From the NCBI GenBank assembly GCA_025357355.1, contig JANXPK010000273.1, positions 1 to 5,629 of the forward strand: 5,629 nt of DNA, given 5' to 3'. The notes below the pieces were generated by a model. The model did no database searches. It was not told the DNA's origin and was given only the letters and a program-made list of their open reading frames with translations. Of this stretch, positions 1 through 5,018 are shown in pieces (the stretch's first letter is position 1; every line of letters starts with the position of its first letter). The position numbers and the translations under genes are program-made. Origin of the DNA: Rhodobacterales bacterium. Lineage in GTDB: Bacteria > Pseudomonadota > Alphaproteobacteria > Rhodobacterales > Rhodobacteraceae.

Positions 1-18
1 GTTTGCCCGACAAACGCT

Positions 19-45
19 GCGACGGTCCGAACCTCGGACCGACGC
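19..45. repeat. Inverted repeat / stem-loop near the left edge
   Basis: CGGTCCGA (23-30) and TCGGACCG (34-41) are perfect complements around the loop ACC. Beyond one A-A mismatch the stem continues with GCG/CGC (19-21 with 43-45), giving 11 pairs. The plus-strand sequence after it, TATTATCGTTACT, is T-rich but not a true T run. It could be the terminator of a gene that ends before the window, or an operator. A smaller repeat, GTTTG/CAAAC (1-5, 11-15), lies just before it. Confidence 0.5.
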
Positions 46-199
46 TATTATCGTTACTAATCAATGAGATAGGTTTTGAAATTAACCGGATTTCAACTTC
101 TTCCTTCTCCAGGTGTGGGCGCAAGAAAACAGCGGCCCTTGATGGAAACTTCACGATGGCCGTGTGGCCGCTATGGCCGCCCTCGCCACAAGTGCCAAA

Positions 200-240
200 G
201 GACCGCCTGATAAGGGCTCCGGTGGCGCCCTTATCGGTCC
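200..240. repeat. Strong stem-loop in the tpiA upstream region
   Basis: GATAAGGGC (209-217) pairs perfectly with GCCCTTATC (227-235) around a 9-nt loop. GGACC (200-204) pairs with GGTCC (236-240) after a 4-nt bulge (205-208). The total is 14 base pairs. No T run follows on either strand, so it is not a standard intrinsic terminator. Its length suggests a structured RNA element in a leader or small RNA, but I recognise no known RNA family. Confidence 0.5.
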
Positions 241-330
241 GATTGCCGCAGCGCTTAAGCGCAAGGCAAGGGAGATTGGGCTGGGAGCCATGGTGAGGAA
301 GGGGATGAACATGACCGCGGTCGTGCGCGT

Positions 331-356
331 CCCCGATACGCTTTGGCGCATCGGGG
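331..356. repeat. Stem-loop about 110 bases before tpiA
   Basis: CCCCGAT (331-337) pairs with ATCGGGG (350-356). After one A-C mismatch, CGC (339-341) pairs with GCG (346-348) around the loop TTTG. A purine-rich stretch, not a T run, follows on the plus strand. The perfect palindromes GACCGCGGTC (313-322) and GCGCTTAAGCGC (251-262) lie just upstream. The role is unknown; it may be part of a folded 5' leader. Confidence 0.45.
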
Positions 357-455
357 AAGAGAAGGAAGGCAAGACCCGTTACGGCCGGTCACGTCAAATT
401 GGCCTGCATCATCACTGGCATTGCCGGATAATCCGCGCTATTCCCGCCAGAACTT

Positions 456-462
456 GGGAGGA
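456..462 (+). promoter_or_regulatory. Ribosome binding site that fixes the tpiA start
   Basis: GGGAGGA lies about five bases before the ATG at 467. This match to the anti-Shine-Dalgarno sequence selects 467 as the start over any in-frame upstream codon such as the GTG at 164. Confidence 0.8.
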
Positions 463-466
463 AACC

Positions 467-1201
467 ATGCAGAAACTCGCAGCCGGAAACTGGAAGATGA
501 ACGGGCTTGCGGCCTCGCTGGGCGAGGTGCAGGCGCTGCTCGCCGCCCATCCGGCACCGGTTTGCGAGATGCTGCTTTGCCCGCCTGCCACACTGCTTGC
601 CCAGATGAACTGGGCCGCGCGGGGGTCGAACCTGCGGTTGGGCGGGCAGGATTGCCACCCTGACGCTGCGGGCGCTCATACTGGCGACATTTCGGCGGCG
701 ATGCTGAAGGATGCCGGGGCGACCTATGTCGTCCTTGGCCATTCCGAACGCCGCGCCGACCATGGCGAGGGCGACGCGTTGATCCTTGCCAAGGCCAAAG
801 CCGCACTGACCGCCGGACTGACCCCGATCATCTGCATCGGCGAGACCGAGGCGCAGCGCGATCGTGGCCAGACACTTGACGTGATCGGCACGCAGCTTGA
901 CGGCTCCACCCCCAAAGGCGGCGACCTGGTGATTGCCTATGAGCCGGTCTGGGCCATCGGCACCGGCCGCACCCCGACTATCGCCCAGATCGCCGAGGTT
1001 CACGCCTTTCTGCGCGCCCGTCTGACCGCGCTGATCGGGCCCAGGGCGGCTGGCATTCGCATCCTGTATGGCGGCTCGGTCAAGCCGTCGAACGCTGCCG
1101 AGATTTTCGCCGTGCCGCATGTGGACGGTGCCCTGGTTGGCGGGGCGAGCCTGAAGGCTGCCGATTTCGGCGCCATCGTCGCCGCACTTTCTGCCGCCTG
1201 A
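467..1201 (+). CDS. tpiA: Triosephosphate isomerase
   Basis: This cytoplasmic glycolytic and gluconeogenic enzyme interconverts dihydroxyacetone phosphate and glyceraldehyde 3-phosphate. The product is 244 residues, near the usual 245-255. It begins with the family signature AAGNWKMN, giving Asn8 and catalytic Lys10. GHSERR (91-96) supplies the electrophilic His92. AYEPVWAIGTG (157-167) supplies the catalytic base Glu159 and the flexible loop 6. YGGSV (201-205) and GALVGGASL (221-229) bind the substrate phosphate. All key residues are present, so it should be active. The ATG at 467 is preferred because the conserved N-terminus begins there behind a good ribosome binding site. No other glycolytic gene adjoins it. 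The transporter gene follows after 60 bases, so co-transcription is possible but not shown. Confidence 0.97.
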   Translation: MQKLAAGNWKMNGLAASLGEVQALLAAHPAPVCEMLLCPPATLLAQMNWAARGSNLRLGGQDCHPDAAGAHTGDISAAMLKDAGATYVVLGHSERRADHGEGDALILAKAKAALTAGLTPIICIGETEAQRDRGQTLDVIGTQLDGSTPKGGDLVIAYEPVWAIGTGRTPTIAQIAEVHAFLRARLTALIGPRAAGIRILYGGSVKPSNAAEIFAVPHVDGALVGGASLKAADFGAIVAALSAA

Positions 1202-1231
1202 GAGCGCTCTTCTGTCGCCCGCAAGACAGAA
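1201..1231. repeat. Palindrome and stem-loop directly after tpiA
   Basis: AGAGCGCTCT (1201-1210) is a perfect 10-base palindrome starting at the last base of the tpiA stop codon. TTCTGTC (1210-1216) then pairs with GACAGAA (1225-1231) around an 8-nt loop. No T run follows on the plus strand, so a Rho-independent terminator is unlikely. The stems could protect the 3' end of the tpiA message or attenuate read-through into the transporter gene. Confidence 0.4.
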
Positions 1232-1261
1232 AACCGCAAGCCGGGCCGGGAACATGACCGC

Positions 1262-2179
1262 ATGACCATCGCCGTCCCCTTCAAGCCGCAAAGCAGCCTG
1301 TGGTCCGCCCACCTGATCTGCCTGATCTCGATGGTGATCTGGTCGGCGGGTCTGCCTGCCAATGGCCTGCTGCTGCCGATCCTGCCGCCGCTGCCATTGT
1401 CGGCGATGCGTCTGGTGCTGGCGGCGCTGGCGCTGCTGCCGTTCTGGCTGTGGCGCGAGGGTCCGCAGGCGCTGCGCCGGGCCAACTGGCTGCGCGGCGT
1501 CTGGGTTGGTGCGATGATCGGCGCGGGGTCGCTCTTGGTGATCATCGGTCAGTTGCTGACCAATGCCGTGACGGTTGCGGTGATCTCTGCCGCCTTGCCG
1601 ATCATCGGCCTGTCGCTGGAGATTGCACTTGACGGGCGCAAGCTGACCGCCGCGCTGATCGCGGGCTTTGTGTTCGCCATGGCGGGCGGGGCGGTGGCGC
1701 TGGGCCCCAATATCAACGGCGTCAGCTTTGGTCTGGGGGCGCTGATCTGTCTGGCCTCGACGGTGCTGTTCACCTTTGGCTCGCGCCTGACCGTGACCGC
1801 TTTTCCCGATCAGACCCCGCTTGGCCGCACCGCCGTGACCTTGGGAGGGGCGGCCCTGGTCATGGCGGTCCTTACCGTGATCCTTCAGCAAACGGGCTTT
1901 ACCCCCGCGCCCGATCTGGCGCTGATGGGGGGGCGCGAATGGGCCGCGCTGCTGTTCTTCGCCGTCGGTTCCTTGGCCATCAGTCAGGTCATGTTCATCA
2001 TGTCGGTCGAACGGCTTGGCATCGGCATGGCGTCCATTCACATCAATGCCACGCCGTTTTACGTGATGCTGATGGCACTGATCTGGGGCGGCGCGTGGAG
2101 CTGGTGGCAAGCTGGGGGTGCGGCACTGGTCGGGGTCGGCGTGATCGTCGCGCAAGGCCTGCCGGGAGAGCGGGCGTGA
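1262..2179 (+). CDS. EamA/DMT-superfamily inner-membrane transporter
   Basis: This 305-residue, very hydrophobic protein belongs by layout to the drug/metabolite transporter superfamily, with two EamA repeats of five helices each. Helices lie roughly at 15-35, 45-65, 78-98, 101-121, 128-148, 153-173, 189-209, 226-246, 253-273 and 283-300. The first repeat carries the family-like ALPIIGLSLEIALDGRK (111-127), and the second ends with the matching INATPFYVMLMALIWGG (261-277). Most characterised relatives export amino acids or other small metabolites, but the substrate cannot be read from the sequence. The ATG at 1262 has only a modest ribosome binding site (GGGAA at 1248-1252). The stop shares its A with the P450 start codon, so the two products are probably made together. 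Whether they act on related compounds is inference. Confidence 0.9.
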   Translation: MTIAVPFKPQSSLWSAHLICLISMVIWSAGLPANGLLLPILPPLPLSAMRLVLAALALLPFWLWREGPQALRRANWLRGVWVGAMIGAGSLLVIIGQLLTNAVTVAVISAALPIIGLSLEIALDGRKLTAALIAGFVFAMAGGAVALGPNINGVSFGLGALICLASTVLFTFGSRLTVTAFPDQTPLGRTAVTLGGAALVMAVLTVILQQTGFTPAPDLALMGGREWAALLFFAVGSLAISQVMFIMSVERLGIGMASIHINATPFYVMLMALIWGGAWSWWQAGGAALVGVGVIVAQGLPGERA

Positions 2180-3351
2180 TGCAAAGTTTCAGCCAATCGC
2201 CCACGGACCCCGCCTTTGTGCAAGACCCCTACCCGTTTTACGAGACCGCCCGCAGTGCCGGACCGTTTTTCTACTGGAAAGATTACAACCTCATCTGCAC
2301 CGGCGACGCCGCCGCCTGCCACGCCATCTTCCGCGACCGCCGTCTGGGGCGCGAAAGCCCCACACCCCTTGCCATCCCCGATCATCTGCGGCCGTTCTAC
2401 GCCGTCGAGGCCCATTCGATGCTGGAGCTGGAGCCGCCGCGCCACACCGGCCTGCGCTCCCTCGTCCTGCGCGCCTTCACCTCGCGCCGCATCACTGCCC
2501 TGCAGCCCGAGATTGCTGCTCTGTCGCTTCAGTTGATCGACGCTTTCCCGGCAGGCGAGTTCGACCTGCTGAAGGCTTTCGGCGCCAAACTTCCGGTCAT
2601 CATCATCGCCCGCCTGCTGGGCGTGCCCGAAGCGATGTCGGATGACCTGTTGAAATGGTCCAACGCCATGGTCGGCATGTACATGGCCGGTCGTGATCGG
2701 GCGCGCGAGGACCGCGCCGTCGCTGCCGCCAAGGAATTTGTCGCCTTCATGCAGTCCTATGTCGAAGAACGCCGCGCCCGGCCTGCCGATGACCTGATCA
2801 CCCATCTGATCGCCGCCGAAGAAGCGGGCGAGCGGCTGACGACCGACGAGCTGATCTCCACCTGCATTCTGCTGTTGAATGCGGGGCACGAGGCGACCGT
2901 CCATACCATCGGCAATGGCGTCAAAACCCTGCTGGAAACCGGCACCCAAGCCTCCCTTGCCCATCCCGAGCCCACGGTCGAGGAGATATTGCGCTTCGAT
3001 CCCGCCCTGCACATGTTCACCCGCTGGGTCTATGCGGACGTCGACGTCATGGGCCACACCTTCCGCCGTGGCGATCAGGTGGCGCTGCTGCTGGCCGCCG
3101 CCAACCGCGACCCCGGTGTTTGGGACGATCCCGCCGAGTTTGATCCCAAACGCCCAATCAAGCCCACCGTCACCTTTGGGGCCGGTCTGCACTTCTGCGT
3201 CGGCGCCCCCCTTGCGCGACTGGAGTTGCAGACCGCCTTGCCGATCCTGTTTGAACGGCTGCCGGGGTTGCGCCTCACCGAACCGCCCGCCTATGCCGAT
3301 GTCTATCATTTCCACGGGTTGAAACGGTTGATGGTACGCGCACAGGCCTAA
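2179..3351 (+). CDS. Cytochrome P450 (soluble bacterial type)
   Basis: This 390-residue haem monooxygenase has the usual length of a soluble bacterial P450 and no signal peptide, membrane anchor or fused reductase domain. It would therefore need separate ferredoxin and ferredoxin reductase partners, which are not in the window. Visible landmarks are EPPRHTGLR (85-93, C-helix region), the I-helix LLLNAGHEATVHTIGNG (231-247), the K-helix ExxR pair Glu269/Arg272, and the haem loop FGAGLHFCVGAPLARLE (333-349) with Cys340 as thiolate ligand. In the I-helix the usual acid-Thr pair is Glu238-Ala239, with Thr only at 240, so the oxygen-activating Thr appears replaced. The substrate is unknown. GGGAGAG (2164-2170) precedes the start, which overlaps the transporter stop by one base (TGATG). 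At the other end its TAA overlaps the stop of the opposing regulator gene. Confidence 0.95.
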   Translation: MQSFSQSPTDPAFVQDPYPFYETARSAGPFFYWKDYNLICTGDAAACHAIFRDRRLGRESPTPLAIPDHLRPFYAVEAHSMLELEPPRHTGLRSLVLRAFTSRRITALQPEIAALSLQLIDAFPAGEFDLLKAFGAKLPVIIIARLLGVPEAMSDDLLKWSNAMVGMYMAGRDRAREDRAVAAAKEFVAFMQSYVEERRARPADDLITHLIAAEEAGERLTTDELISTCILLLNAGHEATVHTIGNGVKTLLETGTQASLAHPEPTVEEILRFDPALHMFTRWVYADVDVMGHTFRRGDQVALLLAAANRDPGVWDDPAEFDPKRPIKPTVTFGAGLHFCVGAPLARLELQTALPILFERLPGLRLTEPPAYADVYHFHGLKRLMVRAQA

Positions 3352-3809
3352 AGCGGCAGCGCCGTCGTCATCTTGATCTCCTCCATGCTCAGAAGCGCTG
3401 TGACGTTGTAGATCTTCACCTCGGCAATCAGTGCCTGATAAAAGGCGTCGTAGGCGCGGGCGTTCTTGACCCAGACCTTCAGGATGTAGTCGACGTCGCC
3501 TGCCAGCCGGTGCGCCTCCAACACCTCGGGCCGCCGGCGCACCACGTCGAGAAACCGTTTCTCCCAGCCCGCCTCATGCTCGCTGGTGCGGATCAGCACG
3601 AAAAAGCACGCCTCCAGCCCCAGCTCTTCAGGGTCGAGGATGGCGGTCTGGCGTTTGATGACGCCCTGTTCGCGCAACCGACGGATGCGGTTCCACACCG
3701 GGGTCTTGGAAGAGCCGACTTTCCGGGCTATCTCGTCCAGCGACTGATCGGCATCCTCTTGCAACTCCCCAAGGATTTTCCGGTCCAGTTCGTCCACATG
3801 GGCTGCCAT
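3348..3809 (-). CDS. Lrp/AsnC-family transcriptional regulator, DecR/CyuR-like
   Basis: The product is a 153-residue DNA-binding regulator of the feast/famine family. An N-terminal winged helix-turn-helix (about 5-60, recognition segment SSKTPVWNRIRRLREQGVI at 33-51) is followed by a ligand-binding RAM domain (about 67-145, including AGDVDYILKVWV at 103-114). It ends in MEEIKMTTALPL. The wording TPVWNRIRRL, ILDPEELGL, PEVLEAHRLAGDVDY and the C-terminus closely resemble E. coli DecR/CyuR (YbaO), a cysteine-linked Lrp-family activator; this comparison is from memory. It is transcribed away from the siroheme/sulfite reductase operon, which fits control of sulfur assimilation and of itself. The ATG at 3809 is chosen because the family N-terminus starts there; the open frame extends a further 19 codons without family resemblance. 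Its TAG overlaps the P450 TAA. Confidence 0.94.
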   Translation of the reverse strand: MAAHVDELDRKILGELQEDADQSLDEIARKVGSSKTPVWNRIRRLREQGVIKRQTAILDPEELGLEACFFVLIRTSEHEAGWEKRFLDVVRRRPEVLEAHRLAGDVDYILKVWVKNARAYDAFYQALIAEVKIYNVTALLSMEEIKMTTALPL

Positions 3810-3828
3810 TCGCCTGATCCCCCGATTT

Positions 3829-3845
3829 GCGGAACCATGTTCCGC
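3829..3845. promoter_or_regulatory. Perfect 17-bp dyad, candidate operator upstream of the Lrp-type gene
   Basis: GCGGAAC (3829-3835) and GTTCCGC (3839-3845) are exact inverted repeats around CAT. The dyad lies 20 bases before the regulator's start codon, inside the divergent intergenic region. The half-site GGAAC recurs at 3860-3864. The symmetry and position suit a dimeric regulator, for example autoregulation by the adjacent Lrp-type protein. A hairpin in the regulator's 5' leader is the alternative. Confidence 0.45.
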
Positions 3846-3853
3846 CTGCGCCC

Positions 3854-3882
3854 ATATTTGGAACAAGCGTCCTTATTGGCAA
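3854..3882 (-). promoter_or_regulatory. Possible promoter of the Lrp-type regulator gene
   Basis: On the minus strand TTGCCA (3882-3877) matches five of six bases of the -35 consensus TTGACA. It is followed, after 17 bases, by AAATAT (3859-3854), only a three-of-six match to the -10 consensus. Transcription would start near 3847, just before the dyad at 3829-3845. This is a weak prediction. Confidence 0.3.
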
Positions 3883-3900
3883 GCCCCACTGGTCCTGAAC

Positions 3901-3915
3901 CGGGAAAATATTCTA
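3901..3915. promoter_or_regulatory. Lrp-like binding box before cobA
   Basis: On the minus strand, TAGAATATTTTCCCG fits 13 of 15 positions of the E. coli Lrp consensus YAGHAWATTWTDCTR. It sits in an AT-rich patch that stands out in this GC-rich window, 31 bases before the cobA start. Two short dyads overlap here: AATAT-TCT-ATATT (3907-3919) and TCTA-TAT-TAGA (3912-3922). Because it overlaps the probable -10 element, binding here would more naturally repress than activate. Confidence 0.4.
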
Positions 3916-3919
3916 TATT
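3914..3919 (+). promoter_or_regulatory. Probable -10 element of the cobA-DUF2849-cysI operon
   Basis: TATATT matches five of six bases of the -10 consensus and lies 26 bases before the cobA ATG. That would give a short leader of about 20 bases. No recognisable -35 hexamer lies 16-18 bases upstream, which suggests a promoter that needs an activator or is otherwise regulated. Confidence 0.35.
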
Positions 3920-3945
3920 AGAGACAGAAATCAGTGGAAACCGCC

Positions 3946-4716
3946 ATGACCGATCTGCCGCCCTTCGCCGCACCCACCGCCGTCAGCTTTGTCGGCGCCG
4001 GTCCCGGTGCGGCCGACCATCTGACCCTGGGCGCATATCGCGCGCTGCAAGAGGCGGATGTGGTGATCCATGACCGGCTGGTCGGTCCCGAAATCCTTGC
4101 CCTGATCCCCGCGACCGCGACCCGGATCGACATGGGCAAAGAGGGCTTCGGCCCCTCGACGGATCAAGCCGACATCAACGCCACGCTGGTGGCCGCAGCC
4201 CTGACCGGCGCCCGCATCGTCCGCCTCAAGGGCGGTGACAGCGGCATCTTCGGCCGTCTGGATGAGGAGATCGAGGCTTTGGCAGCGGCGGGCCTGACCT
4301 TTCGCATCCTGCCCGGCCTGACCTCTGCCACCGTTGCCGCCGCCGCCATCGGCCAAAGCCTGACCCGGCGCGGTCGCAACGCCGCGCTGCGCATCGTCAC
4401 CGGCCACGACATGGACGGCTTTGCCGAGCAGGACTGGCGCGCCATGGCCCGGGCGGGCGAGGTCACCGCCATCTACATGGGCAAGAAAAGCGCCCGCTTC
4501 ATCCAAGGCAGGCTCTTGATGCACGGCGCCGATGCCGCCACCGCTGTCACCCTGATCGAAAACGTCTCCCGCCCCGATCAACGCATTATGGCCGCCAACC
4601 TCGCCACGCTGCCCGAGGCGGCAGCCCAGCTTGCAGGTCCCACCGTCATCCTTTACGGCCTGGCCCCGCGCCAGGCCACCCAGGCCCTCACCGAACGCAA
4701 GGAGGCCCGCGCATGA
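3946..4716 (+). CDS. cobA: Uroporphyrinogen-III C-methyltransferase (SUMT)
   Basis: This enzyme uses two S-adenosylmethionine molecules to convert uroporphyrinogen III to precorrin-2, the branch to siroheme and cobalamin. The 256-residue single-domain protein shows the tetrapyrrole methylase motifs in order: VGAGPG (16-21), RLKGGDSGIFGRLDEE (93-108), PGLTSA (123-128), LTRRG (139-143), VTGH (151-154), YMGKKSA (177-183), ENVSRPDQR (205-213) and GPTVILYG (231-238). The second motif usually reads GGDPFVFGRG, so it is divergent here. There is no fused CysG-type dehydrogenase/ferrochelatase domain, so siroheme completion needs another gene. ATG 3946 is favoured because GGAAA lies just before it; an in-frame GTG at 3934 is possible. 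Its position before sulfite reductase points to siroheme supply rather than cobalamin. The stop overlaps the next start (ATGA). Confidence 0.93.
   Translation: MTDLPPFAAPTAVSFVGAGPGAADHLTLGAYRALQEADVVIHDRLVGPEILALIPATATRIDMGKEGFGPSTDQADINATLVAAALTGARIVRLKGGDSGIFGRLDEEIEALAAAGLTFRILPGLTSATVAAAAIGQSLTRRGRNAALRIVTGHDMDGFAEQDWRAMARAGEVTAIYMGKKSARFIQGRLLMHGADAATAVTLIENVSRPDQRIMAANLATLPEAAAQLAGPTVILYGLAPRQATQALTERKEARA
4699..4705 (+). promoter_or_regulatory. Ribosome binding site for the DUF2849 gene
   Basis: AAGGAGG, a near-ideal Shine-Dalgarno sequence seven bases before ATG 4713, lies inside the 3' end of cobA. It is the strongest such site in the operon, implying that the small protein is well translated in its own right. 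Confidence 0.8.
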
Positions 4717-5010
4717 GCCGCTTTACCCCCAAGATCGTCACCGCCAACCGCCTGCGCGAGGGCGATGTGGTCTACCTGACCGCCGACGACCGTTGGTCGC
4801 CCTTGCATCACGACGCCGAACTGATCGAGGACGAGGCCCACGCCCAGATGCGCCTGCTGCATGCCGCAGCCCAAAGGCTGCTGGTGATCGGCGCCTATCT
4901 GGCCGATGCCAAACAAGGGCCGAACGGCCCGGAACCAACCCATTTCCGCGAGGCGTTCCGCACGCGCGGCCCTTCCAACTATGCCCATGGCAAGCAGGTG
5001 GACCTTCCCA

Positions 5011-5018
<8 letters not shown>
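4713..5018 (+). CDS. DUF2849-family protein in the siroheme/sulfite reductase operon
   Basis: This small soluble protein of 101 residues has no signal peptide or membrane segment. Its features match what I recall of DUF2849, a family of unknown function found in proteobacterial sulfite-reduction operons. The N-terminal part (1-30) looks like a short beta-rich segment ending in DDRWSP. A charged, helix-forming middle follows (33-67), with LLHAAAQRLLVIGAYLADA at 48-66. The basic-aromatic tail HFREAFRTRGPSNYAHGKQ (77-95) is the likely conserved core. The gene overlaps cobA by four bases and the reductase gene by eight, so it is translated as part of the set. A role as assembly, delivery or electron-transfer helper for the reductase is inference. 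No cysteine is present, which argues against an iron-sulfur or thiol-based role. Confidence 0.85.

Larger units (their letters stand above)
1..466. other. Hairpin-rich intergenic region upstream of tpiA, no convincing gene
   Basis: I find no gene here that I can support. The TpiA reading frame stays open upstream to about position 164, but that stretch lacks a ribosome binding site at its start and resembles no family I know. The region holds several perfect or near-perfect inverted repeats (19-45, 200-240, 251-262, 313-322, 331-356; the larger ones are listed separately). It also holds an 8-mer, CGGTCCGA, present at both 23-30 and 235-242. The stretch 46-105 is more AT-rich than the rest and could contain the tpiA promoter, though I see no well-spaced -35/-10 pair. 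It may be a long 5' leader, a small RNA gene, or spacer following an upstream gene that ends before the window. Confidence 0.6.

Noticed and set aside
142..210. A 22-codon ORF (starting METSRWPC) as a tpiA leader peptide
   Set aside because: There is no Shine-Dalgarno sequence before it, no run of regulatory codons and no paired terminator/antiterminator; it also lies far from tpiA.
100..360. 6S RNA, SRP RNA, RNase P RNA, tmRNA or a known riboswitch
   Set aside because: I looked on both strands for the conserved core sequences I know for these RNAs and found none. Hairpins alone do not identify a family.
151..372. A 73-codon minus-strand ORF upstream of tpiA
   Set aside because: It starts with TTG, has no ribosome binding site I can see, and matches nothing I recognise. 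Its alternation of Ser, Pro and Ala looks like an antisense reading of GC-rich DNA.
1210..1231. Rho-independent terminator after tpiA
   Set aside because: The stem is only seven pairs with an 8-nt loop, and the following bases are AACCGCAAG rather than a T run.
389..2155. A 588-codon open frame on the minus strand opposite tpiA and the transporter gene
   Set aside because: Its translation is low-complexity, rich in Arg, Gln, Gly and His, and lies wholly opposite two well-recognised genes. It is a typical antisense open frame of GC-rich DNA.
2059..3315. A 418-codon open frame on the minus strand opposite the P450 gene
   Set aside because: The P450 on the plus strand has all family motifs in order. 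The minus-strand translation is Gly/Gln-rich and resembles no family.
3810..3866. N-terminal extension of the Lrp-type regulator by 19 residues
   Set aside because: The winged-helix domain begins within a few residues of the ATG at 3809, as in the family, and the extension would translate through the perfect dyad at 3829-3845.
3934..3945. GTG 3934 as the cobA start, adding four residues
   Set aside because: The purine-rich GGAAA lies immediately before ATG 3946, while nothing comparable precedes the GTG. The extra residues are not needed by the fold. It remains possible.
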